A DNA stretch of 64,000 nucleotides from DASSSY01 sp035708205 (GCA_035708205.1 DASSSY010000006.1:310001-374000), one strand, 5' to 3'; numbered from the stretch's first letter, positions 16,402 to 25,891 are shown. The notes: generated from the letters alone by a model not told the origin. Made by a program: numbers and translations.

Positions 16402-17778
16402 TTATTCGCTGATAGCAATGGCCTTTATGTTGACAAATTCTCTTACGCCATAGCCGCTTAATTCGCGGCCATAGCCGCTTTTTTTGATCCCTCCGAAAGG
16501 CATTCGGGCATTACTGCTGACAAAATCGTTGACAAATACGCTTCCGGCTTCTATTTGCTCCGCGGCAATCTGTTCCGCACGTTTGATATCCCTGGAAAAC
16601 ACGGCACCGCCCAAGCCATATTCTGAATCATTAGCTATCCTTATGGCGTCTTCTTCATCCTTAGCTTCAATAATAACACCTACCGGGCCGAACAGCTCTT
16701 CTTCGTAAGCCGGCATGCCTTTCCGGACATTGGTTAAAAGGGTCGGTGGGTAAAAAGCGCCGGGCATATCCGGGATGAAACCTCCGCAAAGTAATTTTGC
16801 GCCTTTTTGAATACTCTCTTCTACCTGTTTGTGCAGATCATCCCGAAGATCAATCCTGGCCATGGCGCCCAATTGATTGCTGCCATCCATGGGATTGCCG
16901 TATTTTTTACTTTCAAAAATGGCTTTTATTTGCTCTTCAAAAGCGTTGATGATCTTACGATCAACAATAAACCGCTTAGCGGCTATACAACTTTGACCGG
17001 TGTTGTTGAGCCGGGAATGAGCGCAAATTTCAACGGCTTTTTTTAGATCGGCATCGGCCAGGACAACATACGCATCGCTACCGCCCAGCTCCAAAACCTG
17101 TTTTTTCAGATGCGCGGCAGCCGTGGCGGCTACTTTGGCACCGGCGGAAGTGCTGCCTGTGAAGGTTACCGCCTGAACAGCCGGATGACTGATGACCTGC
17201 TCCACTTTTGAAGAGGGCAGAACCAGGGCTTGAAATAGATTTTCGGGAAGCCCGGCTTCCACTAAGGACCTCTCAATGGCCAATGCGCATCCGGTAACGT
17301 TAGAGGCATGTTTGAGCAGCATACTGTTGCCACTGATTAAAATCGGTCCCATGGCACGATAGACCTGCCAGTAGGGAAAATTCCAGGGCATAATGGCTAA
17401 CACGGTACCTAAAGGCTGAAAGGTAACATAGCTTTTATGCCTGCCCATTTCAACTGTTTCCGGCTGAAGCATCCGGGAGGCGTTCTCGGCATAATAAGCC
17501 AGGGTTTCAGCACATTTTTCCAGTTCGTTGACACTTTGAACATATGGTTTACCCATTTCCGCGGTAGCGATCTCGGCCATTTCCTTTTTATGCTTTTGCA
17601 GGTAATCGGAAAGCGCCTTTAAATAGGCAGAACGTTGCCGTATGGATATATTGCGCCATTGATCAAAGGCTTTTCGGGCATTGGCTAATTTGAATTTTAC
17701 TACGGAGTCCGCGTCAACGGGATATTTTTTGATCTCTTTGCCGGTAGCGGGATCCAGGGATAACAATTCTTCTTGCAT
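16402..17778 (-). CDS. NAD(P)-dependent aldehyde dehydrogenase, succinate-semialdehyde type
   Basis: 458 residues from the chosen ATG. It oxidises aldehydes to acids. The sequence resembles the YneI/Sad succinate-semialdehyde dehydrogenase group, which begins 'NPATGE' (here LDPATGKEIKKYP) and is shorter than GabD. Catalytic Cys264 lies in NNTGQSCIAAKRF, general-base Glu230 in VLELGGSDAYVV and the oxyanion Asn133 in MPWNFPYW. The frame continues upstream to a TTG at 17826, but those 16 residues match nothing in the family and the codon is weak, so the ATG at 17778 is preferred. A -7 box TAACTTTG lies at 17862-17869. It is followed 10 bp later by the GDSL hydrolase. Confidence 0.9.
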   Translation of the reverse strand: MQEELLSLDPATGKEIKKYPVDADSVVKFKLANARKAFDQWRNISIRQRSAYLKALSDYLQKHKKEMAEIATAEMGKPYVQSVNELEKCAETLAYYAENASRMLQPETVEMGRHKSYVTFQPLGTVLAIMPWNFPYWQVYRAMGPILISGNSMLLKHASNVTGCALAIERSLVEAGLPENLFQALVLPSSKVEQVISHPAVQAVTFTGSTSAGAKVAATAAAHLKKQVLELGGSDAYVVLADADLKKAVEICAHSRLNNTGQSCIAAKRFIVDRKIINAFEEQIKAIFESKKYGNPMDGSNQLGAMARIDLRDDLHKQVEESIQKGAKLLCGGFIPDMPGAFYPPTLLTNVRKGMPAYEEELFGPVGVIIEAKDEEDAIRIANDSEYGLGGAVFSRDIKRAEQIAAEQIEAGSVFVNDFVSSNARMPFGGIKKSGYGRELSGYGVREFVNIKAIAISE

Positions 17779-17861
17779 GGTGTTTTGATATTTGAGCTTC
17801 GGCAATTGCAGAAAGTAATGCGGCAAGGCACAGCAATTGGCGGAGGACTGAAAAAGTTAGT

Positions 17862-17869
17862 CAAAGTTA
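17862..17869 (-). promoter_or_regulatory. -7 box (TAACTTTG) of aldehyde dehydrogenase/GDSL operon
   Basis: Minus-strand TAACTTTG matches TAnnTTTG, with GTTG about 17 bases further upstream as a possible -33 element. The predicted leader to the ATG at 17778 is about 78 nt. Confidence 0.45.
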
Positions 17870-17992
17870 CTGCATTTTGAGCAACTCAACATACCTGCCT
17901 TCAGGCCGGTTTGGGATACAGCCAGCGATATCATCATTGTCGAAGCCGTCATAAATTTAGCCTATAGCTGTTTTGTGGCTGGCCGCGGAAAA

Positions 17993-19213
17993 TTACGATT
18001 TCCATTTCTGGAGCACCAGGGAGGAATTGGTACCGCCGAATCCAAAGGAGTTGGACAATAGCGTATCAAATGATTGCTGTTTGGTTTCCCGGAGAATATT
18101 GATCTTTGCCGAATGCCCGTCCGGCTCCTCGAAATTGATATTGGGCGCCATGAAGTTGTTGCGCATCATGAGCAGGCTATACACCACTTCGCTGGCGCCG
18201 GCCATCCAGCATTCATGCCCTGTCATTGATTTTGTTGAGCTGACCGGGGTTTGTCCGCCAAATACCTTGTGTATGGCAGCCGCTTCCGAGCTGTCGCCGG
18301 CAGGCGTGGACGTGGCATGGGCATTGATATATTCAATAGTGCCGGCAGTTATCCCGGCATCGGCAAGCGCTCTTTCAATGGACCGGATCTGGCCGTCAAC
18401 GCTTGGGTTGGAGATATGTTCGCCATTAGAAGAAAACCCGTAGCCCGTAACTTCCGCAATGATGTCTGCCCCTCTGACCTGTGCCGATTCCAGGCTTTCC
18501 ATGACTACGGTTGCCGCGCCTCCGCCGGGTACCAGGCCATCACGGTTCTTATCAAATGGCCGGGAGGCTTTCGCCGGTTCATTTTCCCGTAAGGAAAAGG
18601 TGCCCAGCGCGTCGAAATTGGGCATGGCAAAATCATTGACTTCCTGGGCGCCTCCGCATAAGATGCGTTGTTGCAGGCCCTGCTTGATAAACATATACCC
18701 CAGGCCAATGGCATGGGAACCGCTGGCGCAGGCCGCGCTGACGCTGAAATTGATGCCTTTCAGTTTAAAAATGGTGGACAGGTTCATAGTAACTGTTGAG
18801 TTCAAAACCTGGAAAACGGAGCCGGAACCGATCAGCATGGTATCTTTTCTTGCTCTTAGTATATCAATACCGTCGATAACGGCCTTGGCGCTGGTGTCAT
18901 TCCCATAGATGATACCGGTTTCATTTGCGGCGATGTCTTCTTCTGTCAGGCCGGCATCAGCCAAGGCCTCTTTAGTAGCTACATAAGCATATTCACCTTG
19001 TTCTGCCAGCATGATCCTCGACCGCCGGGACAGGTCATCTTTTAGATTGGGACGCTTTACCCAGCCGGTAAGCCCTGACCGGTAGCCCAAAGCTTTTCGC
19101 TCGGGGCGGAAGATGATCCCTGACCGTCCATGAAATAAGGCATCACGAACTTCCCGTTTATTTTCGCCCAATGAAGAATAAATTCCCATTCCTGTTATCA
19201 CTACACGAGACAT
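17993..19213 (-). CDS. Beta-ketoacyl-ACP synthase, KAS I (FabB)-like
   Basis: 406 residues, exactly the length of E. coli FabB and alignable along its whole length. It condenses acyl groups with malonyl-ACP. The catalytic triad is Cys162 (VSAACASGSH), His299 (NAHATSTPAGD) and His333 (MTGHECWMAGASE), with Lys328 in STKSM. The terminal SNSFGFGGTNSSLVL is a standard KAS signature. Two places differ from the housekeeping enzyme: ACAS for ACAT around the nucleophile, and GHECWMAGA instead of GHSLGAAGA after the last His. No acyl carrier protein, ketoreductase or dehydratase is beside it, so it may act in a specialised acyl chain. SD-like AGAGAAG precedes the ATG. Confidence 0.85.
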   Translation of the reverse strand: MSRVVITGMGIYSSLGENKREVRDALFHGRSGIIFRPERKALGYRSGLTGWVKRPNLKDDLSRRSRIMLAEQGEYAYVATKEALADAGLTEEDIAANETGIIYGNDTSAKAVIDGIDILRARKDTMLIGSGSVFQVLNSTVTMNLSTIFKLKGINFSVSAACASGSHAIGLGYMFIKQGLQQRILCGGAQEVNDFAMPNFDALGTFSLRENEPAKASRPFDKNRDGLVPGGGAATVVMESLESAQVRGADIIAEVTGYGFSSNGEHISNPSVDGQIRSIERALADAGITAGTIEYINAHATSTPAGDSSEAAAIHKVFGGQTPVSSTKSMTGHECWMAGASEVVYSLLMMRNNFMAPNINFEEPDGHSAKINILRETKQQSFDTLLSNSFGFGGTNSSLVLQKWKS

Positions 19214-19249
19214 CTTCTCTGAAATTTTTTGTTAGTAAATTTTATCCGG

Positions 19250-20503
19250 TTATTCGTAGCGTAGGGCTTGAATAGGATCCAGCTTCGCGGCTTTGGCGGC
19301 CGGATATACCCCCGAAAGAAGACCGACAATGGTACACAGGATAAAGCCTAAGATCATCCATACCCAGGGAATAATAAACCCGCTTTTCAGGAAAATAGAA
19401 ACCACGTTCCCGATCAATATGCCCGCGATCACACCAATCAGCCCTCCTGCCAGGCTGATCATTACGGATTCGGAAAGGAACTGGCTCTTAATAGTACTGT
19501 TTTTAGCGCCCAAGGCCTTACTGACACCGATCTCACGCGTTCTTTCGGCTACTGAAACCAGCATGATATTCATCAGCCCTATAGCCGCGCCTAAGAGCGT
19601 AATGAAACCAATAAACATGGCCGCTATGGAAACGGTTGAGATATTGCTCATGACCATAGATGCCAGCTCATCGTTTTTATTGATGCTGAAATTGTTGTCC
19701 ATGCCCGGCGGGATTTTCCTGATGACCCGGAACAGTCCCTCGGCTTCTGATGCGGCCATGTCCATCATGGCCACATCAGGCACATGAATACTGATGACAA
19801 AGGAGCTTCCGCCGTAAACGGCCCGGGCATTTTGAAGGGGGATAAAGACATTGTTGTTGACATTGGAGATCATACTGCTGCTTTTGGGCTCCGCCACGCC
19901 AATGACACGATAGCTGATATAGCCGACCGTAATGGTCTGGCCAATGGCTTTCTGTATTTTTCCGTTGAAAAGTTTTCCGGCAATCTCGTTACCTAATATG
20001 CAGACATAAGCGCCGGAACTGAGTTCGTTGCCGGAGAAATTCCGTCCGGCTAGAAGCCCTGTACCGGAAACCATTAAATAGTGATCATCAACACCCAGCA
20101 CCATAATATTGGGGTTTGTCTTTTCAGGGCCTTTTTTGACTGTTGCCATGGAACTGCCAATCATGGATATGCCGGCAACTGCAGGGAAATTGAATTGTTG
20201 AACAAAAGCTTCGGCGTCCGGATAGGTAATATCCTTCTGAGCGATGCTGCTGATGCTCATGCCGGCGCCATGGCTTTTCTTGACCAGCATTTCATTGGTT
20301 ATCTGGAACGTATTGGCGCCCATGCTGCTGAAATTGCTGTAGATATTGGATTTCAACCCTTCTATAGCAGTCAGGATGCCTACTAAGGCCATAATGCCCA
20401 GGGCTATGATACAAATGGTGATCCCGCTGCGCAGCTTATTGTTGCGCACCGAACGAATGGCCAGGGTTGCATTAAAAAATAATTTGTCGGGGGCCATGAA
20501 CAT
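19250..20503 (-). CDS. ABC transporter permease of MacB/FtsX type
   Basis: 417 residues with the MacB topology. There is one TM near the N-terminus (~27-48, ITICIIALGIMALVGILTAI), a large periplasmic MacB_PCD domain (~50-280), then three TMs (~290-400) with the FtsX motif VAERTREIGVSKALGAKNSTIKSQFLSESVMISLAGG. The C-terminus PAAKAAKLDPIQALRYE is the classic cytoplasmic end. MacB-type permeases do not pump solutes through themselves but drive envelope processes using ATP. The ATPase and membrane-fusion partners are not adjacent, though the next gene upstream is an OmpA lipoprotein. A second ATG two codons in is equally possible. Confidence 0.9.
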   Translation of the reverse strand: MFMAPDKLFFNATLAIRSVRNNKLRSGITICIIALGIMALVGILTAIEGLKSNIYSNFSSMGANTFQITNEMLVKKSHGAGMSISSIAQKDITYPDAEAFVQQFNFPAVAGISMIGSSMATVKKGPEKTNPNIMVLGVDDHYLMVSGTGLLAGRNFSGNELSSGAYVCILGNEIAGKLFNGKIQKAIGQTITVGYISYRVIGVAEPKSSSMISNVNNNVFIPLQNARAVYGGSSFVISIHVPDVAMMDMAASEAEGLFRVIRKIPPGMDNNFSINKNDELASMVMSNISTVSIAAMFIGFITLLGAAIGLMNIMLVSVAERTREIGVSKALGAKNSTIKSQFLSESVMISLAGGLIGVIAGILIGNVVSIFLKSGFIIPWVWMILGFILCTIVGLLSGVYPAAKAAKLDPIQALRYE

Positions 20504-20543
20504 ATTTGGCAGGTTTCAATTGTTCTTTGTCTTTGCGCCGTAT

Positions 20544-21071
20544 TTATTTTTTTGTCCCGGCATTGTATAAAATTATGAATTCCACCCTTCGGTTTTTTCG
20601 TCGTCCGTCAGCTGTATTGTTGTCGGCAATAGGGTTGCGGCTGCCCCTGCCCCAGGTGAATATTCTGGATTCCTTTATCCTATTGGCCTTCAGGAAGTTT
20701 CCCGTGTTGTTGGCCCGGTTGGCGGATAATTGTTCATTCAGCGCCTGACCGCCAGTGTTGTCAGTATAGCCGTTGATCAGGATGCTTGTCTTATCATATT
20801 TGATCAGGGCGTTCGCAAAACGGATCAACAGGGGTTTGGTTGTGGGCAACAGCTCGGCTTTCCCAACGGGAAACAGCAGGTTTTCAGGAAACAGCACTTT
20901 GATGGTATCGTTCAGGATAGATACTTGCGCTTCTTTAATGCTGTCTTTGAGTTCCAGGTACGTTTTCTCCATGTACACATGACGTTTCCTGGCCAGTCGT
21001 TTCTGTGGGTTACAGGCGACCAGGCCTGTGAAAAGGCCAAATATTAAGGCAATGGCTAAAATTCGTTTCAT
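20544..21071 (-). CDS. OmpA-family lipoprotein (peptidoglycan-binding)
   Basis: 175 residues. The N-terminal signal ends in the lipobox GLVAC, so Cys20 is the lipidated residue. An OmpA C-terminal domain spans ~70-172 (LLPTTKPLLIRFANAL...ILINGYTDNTGG...LSANRANNTGNFL...GRGSRNPIADN...GRRKNRRVEFII); its conserved Asp and Arg bind meso-DAP of peptidoglycan. The family tethers the outer membrane to the wall. The frame is open back to 21110, but that start lies inside a -7 box (21108-21115) and would push the lipobox 13 residues further in, so the ATG at 21071 is chosen. It follows the response regulator closely but has its own promoter. Confidence 0.9.
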   Translation of the reverse strand: MKRILAIALIFGLFTGLVACNPQKRLARKRHVYMEKTYLELKDSIKEAQVSILNDTIKVLFPENLLFPVGKAELLPTTKPLLIRFANALIKYDKTSILINGYTDNTGGQALNEQLSANRANNTGNFLKANRIKESRIFTWGRGSRNPIADNNTADGRRKNRRVEFIILYNAGTKK

Positions 21072-21107
21072 GTATTTTATGTATGCTGTTTGATTTATTG
21101 CCGGGTT

Positions 21108-21115
21108 CAAAGATA
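21108..21115 (-). promoter_or_regulatory. -7 box (TATCTTTG) of OmpA lipoprotein gene
   Basis: Minus-strand TATCTTTG, an exact TAnnTTTG match, 36 bp before the chosen ATG and just beyond the stop of the response regulator gene. Confidence 0.55.
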
Positions 21116-21122
21116 GTGAGGT

Positions 21123-21815
21123 TTAGGTCAATACTAATTTAAAGCCGACACCATGAACGGTTTGCAGATCCACATGCTCTACACCCTTAAGGAATTTTCG
21201 TATTTTAGTCATGAAAACATCCATGCTGCGGCCTAAAAAGTAATCTTCTTTTCCCCACACGTGTAATAAAACGTCTTCCCGTTTTACAACACGGTTGGCA
21301 TTTAAGCAAAGGTAACGTAACAAATCGGCTTCTTTTTGGGTAAGCTGTTGTTTGTCTTTGCCATCAATGAGCAGAAAGTTGGTACAATCAAAGCGCAGGC
21401 GCCCCAGCTTAAATTCCTGCTTTTCGGCATCCGCATCTTTTTGGGTTCTCTTCAGGAAGACCTCGATACGCAAGAGAAGCTCTTCCATGTTGAAGGGCTT
21501 GGTTATATAATCATCCCCCCCGGCCTTGAAGCCGGCGATGCGGTCTTCATCCATGGATTTTGCGGTTAGAAATAGGATGGGTACTTCTTTGTTTTTTTTA
21601 CGGATCTGCTCGGCCAGGGAAATACCGTCTTTCCTGGGGAGCATGACATCCAGGAGGCAAATATCCACATTATTGCGCATGAACTGGTGCCAGCCTGATT
21701 CTCCGTCGGGGCTGAAAAATACTTCATAATCCTGGTCTTCAAGGCTGTCCCGGATAACAAAGCCCAGGCTGGCATCGTCTTCTACCAGCAGGACCTTAGC
21801 TTTTGGTTGTTGCAT
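21123..21815 (-). CDS. OmpR/RprY-like response regulator
   Basis: 230 residues. The receiver domain (1-120) has phospho-acceptor Asp56 (ICLLDVMLP), acidic pair Glu12-Asp13, Thr84 and Lys106 (YITKPF). A winged-helix DNA-binding domain (Trans_reg_C) follows at ~135-228, with LTQKEADLLRYLCLNANRVVKREDVLLHVWG and the recognition-helix region SMDVFMTKIRKFL. It is the output partner of the kinase encoded just upstream, whose stop codon it overlaps by 20 bp. The pair resembles Bacteroides RprX/RprY, which affects envelope-related resistance. The frame is open back to 21941 with no homology there; the chosen ATG gives the canonical MxxxKVLLVEDD start. Confidence 0.93.
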   Translation of the reverse strand: MQQPKAKVLLVEDDASLGFVIRDSLEDQDYEVFFSPDGESGWHQFMRNNVDICLLDVMLPRKDGISLAEQIRKKNKEVPILFLTAKSMDEDRIAGFKAGGDDYITKPFNMEELLLRIEVFLKRTQKDADAEKQEFKLGRLRFDCTNFLLIDGKDKQQLTQKEADLLRYLCLNANRVVKREDVLLHVWGKEDYFLGRSMDVFMTKIRKFLKGVEHVDLQTVHGVGFKLVLT

Positions 21816-23094
21816 AACTGGAGTTTGATTTTTTAGAAAATAACATATAGAATTTGCTTCCCTTTCCCAATTTACTGCTGCAATACACCTCACCGTCATG
21901 AGCACGTGCGATGATCCTGACATAGTTGAGACCCAGCCCAAACCCCTTCACGTCATGGACATTGCCTGTCGGTACCCGGTAGAACTTTTTAAAGAGCAGC
22001 TTTTGGTGTTCTGCGTCAATACCAATGCCATTGTCTACGACCGCAATTTCGATCTCATGCGGCATGTTGGTCAATTGTACTTCCACTCGTGGATGTTCTC
22101 CCGAATATTTTAAGGCGTTGTCCACTAAATTGCTGATGGCATTTTTCAAATGTAATCCATCTGCCTCAAAATACATCGGGTCTTCAGGTAAATTTAAGCG
22201 TAAAATGGCATTTTTTTTCTGGAACTGGCTGTCAAATTTCAGAGCAACCTCCTTGATGATTTCCTGGAGGCAAAGCTTGGTCTTCCTCAATTGCAGCGCG
22301 CCTTTGTGGGCATTGGTCATTTGTAATACCCGTTCCACCTGCTGCGCTAATTGCGTAGCTTCCGTATCAATGATTGTAGCATAATTCAACAGCCTTTGGG
22401 GCTTGTTGATAATATCCGGCTTGGATAATACTTCCGCCGCCAATTGAATAGAGGTTAAGGGGGTTTTGAACTCATGTGTCATATTATTGACAAAATCTTT
22501 TTGCACTTCGCTAAGCCGTTTTTGCTTGAGGATGATGAAAACGACATAGGCCAGAAAGATCAGGATGCACAGCAGCCCTAATGAGGAATAGGTCCATACG
22601 GATAATTGCATGGCCACATAGCTGTTGCGGTGCGGAAAATATACGCCGAAATAGTAATTGCCGTTGGCCAGTTTGGGAAATGAATCTATGGGATCGAAAG
22701 ACTCGCTGCTCCCGCTCATGTGTATGTAATGGGTTTCGGCAATGGAATCTTTCATGCAGTCGTAAATTCCGAACTGGAAATCGGTAATGAGATTTCGCTT
22801 TTCAAATTCTGCCTGCAGCAAATGTCCCAGCAACTTGGCAGGAACATGGCCGTCAACCTGGACCATGTAATATTCAGGGCTTACGCGGTCCACAATATTA
22901 TACACCTGGGGTTGTGCCTTGTGGATCCTGGACACCTGGAACGCAACATTTCTCAAGACATCGTTGATCTTTAGATCAACTTCTTTTTCTTCTAAATCAT
23001 ATGCACGCTTTACCCAAAACACCTGTGTGGCAATGATTCCGGCTGCTGAAAGCAAAGCCAGTACGAAGATAAGTCGAATGGTTGCATTTTTCAT
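21796..23094 (-). CDS. RprX-like sensor histidine kinase
   Basis: 432 residues, an inner-membrane sensor. TM1 spans ~7-28 and TM2 ~169-189, enclosing a ~140-residue periplasmic sensor region with no family I recognise. The HisKA domain has phospho-acceptor His207 in NNMTHEFKTPLTSI. The HATPase shows the N box (NAISNLVDNALKYS), G1 (VVDNGIGI), the F box (FKKFYRV) and G2 (GFGLGLNYV). It is transcribed first, with the regulator gene overlapping its 3' end; coupled translation is likely. A -7 box TATTTTTG lies at 23128-23135. The stimulus is unknown. Gene order kinase-regulator-OmpA lipoprotein suggests an envelope signal. Confidence 0.93.
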   Translation of the reverse strand: MKNATIRLIFVLALLSAAGIIATQVFWVKRAYDLEEKEVDLKINDVLRNVAFQVSRIHKAQPQVYNIVDRVSPEYYMVQVDGHVPAKLLGHLLQAEFEKRNLITDFQFGIYDCMKDSIAETHYIHMSGSSESFDPIDSFPKLANGNYYFGVYFPHRNSYVAMQLSVWTYSSLGLLCILIFLAYVVFIILKQKRLSEVQKDFVNNMTHEFKTPLTSIQLAAEVLSKPDIINKPQRLLNYATIIDTEATQLAQQVERVLQMTNAHKGALQLRKTKLCLQEIIKEVALKFDSQFQKKNAILRLNLPEDPMYFEADGLHLKNAISNLVDNALKYSGEHPRVEVQLTNMPHEIEIAVVDNGIGIDAEHQKLLFKKFYRVPTGNVHDVKGFGLGLNYVRIIARAHDGEVYCSSKLGKGSKFYMLFSKKSNSSYATTKS

Positions 23095-23127
23095 TTAAAA
23101 AATAAAAGGATACTTGTAATTGTTAAA

Positions 23128-23135
23128 CAAAAATA
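23128..23135 (-). promoter_or_regulatory. -7 box (TATTTTTG) of the two-component operon
   Basis: Exact TAnnTTTG on the minus strand, 33 bp before the kinase ATG, in a very AT-rich stretch. Confidence 0.5.
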
Positions 23136-23196
23136 CAATTATCATGCTATGAAAACGCATTGTTGACCAATTTCGTATTTAACGGTTGGTTAAAGT

Positions 23197-25881
23197 CTAG
23201 TAATTGTCCTGGTAGGAACGCCGGCGGACTAATTTTAAATCCTGGAGGACGGAGGCCTTTACGCGAAGAACGAAATTGAAGCTGCGGTAATAGCCGAAAG
23301 GAACGATATTGAGCGCCATTTGCCAACAGTGAAGATCACGGCTGACATTGATATTGGTCAGCCCCATGTCTATTTTTTTTAAACCTGTAAATTGCAGGCC
23401 GCTGGAGAAATTGACCTGCCAGCGTTCCGTCAGGTTAAAACCGCCGTTGAATGTAAGGTTCGGGGTAAAAATGGTGGTATCCGCACGGCCCCGTCGGACC
23501 TGCCGGATGATGCTCATGCCACCATTCAGGCTCATATTCCAGGGGATATTAAAGTCATAATAGTTATTAACGCCTCCATTGTCCAACAAGCGGCCTACTT
23601 CTTCATTGTGATGGGCGGCGGAATCCAGATTGCCTTTGTCTTTGCGGCTACCTTGCGCGCTAAAGCCAAAAGAAAAATTAGCAGAGCGGAAATCCGCAGG
23701 GCCACCGCCATTGTTGACCAGGTATTCCGGTGTCTTCCGGCCGTCTTGATAGACGTAAGGGTCGAAAATGGCGCTGGCGGAAATATTGATCTTGTTGAAT
23801 AGTGAAGTATGGAAATTAACATTGATCATACTCATATTAAATGAATCAGCGAACAGATCGTAATTAGCGCTGACGCCTAACCCGTCGATCAGGGAAACGT
23901 TTTTAGAGGCGGCCGAATCGCCCTGGCCCTGCCGTACTTTCATCTGGAGCGTATTGGCCAGAGAAAAATTAACGGTTCCGGAATTGTTGGGATTGCCGGG
24001 TCCCCCGATAGGCGATAAGCTATAAGGAGACTGGTAGTTGGAATAACCGTATTTGTCAATGGTTTCATACATATAGCCAAAAGGGTCGTGAGCGAACCCC
24101 GGGGCATAAGTAGCGGTAAGCGTGGGGGTCATCACATGCCGCAAACCAAGGACCTTGCCCCGTTTAAACATTTTTAGGCCATAGATCCTGGTGCTTAAGG
24201 CTGCGGAAAGATTGAAGTCCCGCGTAGCGTAAAAGCCCATATTGGTGCTGGTGTCGATGCCGTCGGTCTGGGGGTTATAATGAAAGTAATTTTGTTTGCT
24301 GTTCCAGTATTCATGATAGGGTGCGCTGAAGCTTAGCGTGAAATATCTTAATACCTTATAGCTGGCCGAAATGCCTAAAGTTTGCATGATCCCGTTATTG
24401 AAATCCCGGAAGCGAATATCGTCCAGATTAAGCGTTGAATCAATAAAGTTCCAGTTGTTCTTTTCCGAAACGGCGTAGGTAACGGAAATCTTTTCATACC
24501 ATTTTGGCGTGCCGGCCATGATTTTTCTCTGGAAAGGAGTAAACTGTCCCAGGTTGAAGTTGATTTCCGGCAGACTTACCGTAACCTGATGCGATTGTGT
24601 GCTTTGGTTATGACGTAATGCTACGGTCAGGGAATAAGGCTTTCCCGGCCATGTTTTGGAATAAGAAACGGAGGATGAGTATTGGTTGTCTAAAATATTA
24701 TTGTAGTTATCCATGCCGTTATTTTGGTTGTATTTGCTGGTACCAAAATTGACGCTGGCGCTGAAAGTGGAACCTGGATGGGCCTTGGGGTCCACCTGGT
24801 GCAGCCAGTTGACCCTGAAATCTTTGCTGATGCTGCTGGTGGGCTCAAAAGTTTCGCCCAGCTTGGTATAGGAATAATTGATGGATAGGCTTCCGTTGTA
24901 GTGATAACGACGGGCATATTGTGCCGTGGAAAAAAAGGCCCAGCTGCCCTTAGAAAATAAATCGAATTGTGAGATCAATCCCAGGTTATCATTAATGGCA
25001 GAATAATATCCTCCACGTTGCAGGCCGAATCCACGGCGCTCTTCCATGGTGTAAGAGGGCAGGATAAAGCCGGAATGTTCTCCTTTTTTTATGGGGAAAA
25101 GCCCAAAAGGGAGAAAAAGAGGTGTCGGGATGTCTTCAATTTCCAGATTAGCAGGACCGGAGGCAATGAGCTGGTTAGGAATCACTTTAATCCTGTTCGC
25201 CCGGATGCCGTAATGCGGATGGGGCAGGTCGCAGGTAGTGTATATGCTTTTCCAGCCGTAAATGCTTTCATCAGGATTGCGTTTTACCTGCTGGCTGATG
25301 ACAAAGCCTTCGCCATATTTTGTACGGGCGTTACGGACGATGGCGCGTTTACTTTTAAAGTTGTAGCGAAGGGTGTCGTAGGTAAATTGCTCACTGCCCT
25401 GGTCGAACTTTTGAGTGGAAATGATCTTTCCGGCGGTATCCCTGATGGGAACGGCCTCCAGGATATTATTGCCCTGATGGTAGATCAGCCTGCCTGATGT
25501 GACCTTGATATCCTGGTAAGACGCGGTGGCGTTACCATAAAGGTAAAATGTTTTATGGGTGATGTCTAAAACGGCGGAATCGTCGGCAGTGCTGGAAACA
25601 GTGGCGGGCAAAGCATCGGTGGCTAATTTTATGCCCAGGGCCTTTTCTTTATCTTCCGTGGGCATTAGGCTGTCCCTGTCGCCCCTGGGTTCTTGTAAGG
25701 TTGTATCCGAGGAGCTATTCTGAAGGGCTGCTTTTCCGGGTATTTGATCCGTAGGCGTTTTTTTATTTCCGGGAGAAATTTGCGCCCGGCAATTATTGAC
25801 CCAAAAGAACTGTAGCGCCATCAGCAGCACCAATGTACCGATGGAAAATATTGTATTTTTGCCTTTTTGGGGATGCCTCAT
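23197..25881 (-). CDS. lptD: LptD-like LPS assembly outer membrane protein
   Basis: 894 residues from the chosen ATG. It inserts lipopolysaccharide into the outer leaflet of the outer membrane. Residues 1-34 form a signal (FFWVNNCRAQ). After a low-complexity linker comes an OstA/LptA-like periplasmic beta-jellyroll (~115-250, LDITHKTFYLYGNATASYQDIKVTSGRL...YTTCDLPHPHYGIRA). A barrel follows, with the conserved PTPLFLPFGLFPIKKGEHSGFILP segment. Bacteroidetes LptD proteins share this layout. The frame is open to 26229, but that extension overlaps the divergent amidase gene and lies beyond a -7 box at 25892-25899. An ATG at 25905 is a weaker alternative. Confidence 0.87.
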   Translation of the reverse strand: MRHPQKGKNTIFSIGTLVLLMALQFFWVNNCRAQISPGNKKTPTDQIPGKAALQNSSSDTTLQEPRGDRDSLMPTEDKEKALGIKLATDALPATVSSTADDSAVLDITHKTFYLYGNATASYQDIKVTSGRLIYHQGNNILEAVPIRDTAGKIISTQKFDQGSEQFTYDTLRYNFKSKRAIVRNARTKYGEGFVISQQVKRNPDESIYGWKSIYTTCDLPHPHYGIRANRIKVIPNQLIASGPANLEIEDIPTPLFLPFGLFPIKKGEHSGFILPSYTMEERRGFGLQRGGYYSAINDNLGLISQFDLFSKGSWAFFSTAQYARRYHYNGSLSINYSYTKLGETFEPTSSISKDFRVNWLHQVDPKAHPGSTFSASVNFGTSKYNQNNGMDNYNNILDNQYSSSVSYSKTWPGKPYSLTVALRHNQSTQSHQVTVSLPEINFNLGQFTPFQRKIMAGTPKWYEKISVTYAVSEKNNWNFIDSTLNLDDIRFRDFNNGIMQTLGISASYKVLRYFTLSFSAPYHEYWNSKQNYFHYNPQTDGIDTSTNMGFYATRDFNLSAALSTRIYGLKMFKRGKVLGLRHVMTPTLTATYAPGFAHDPFGYMYETIDKYGYSNYQSPYSLSPIGGPGNPNNSGTVNFSLANTLQMKVRQGQGDSAASKNVSLIDGLGVSANYDLFADSFNMSMINVNFHTSLFNKINISASAIFDPYVYQDGRKTPEYLVNNGGGPADFRSANFSFGFSAQGSRKDKGNLDSAAHHNEEVGRLLDNGGVNNYYDFNIPWNMSLNGGMSIIRQVRRGRADTTIFTPNLTFNGGFNLTERWQVNFSSGLQFTGLKKIDMGLTNINVSRDLHCWQMALNIVPFGYYRSFNFVLRVKASVLQDLKLVRRRSYQDNY

Positions 25882-25891
25882 GAAATTGCTG

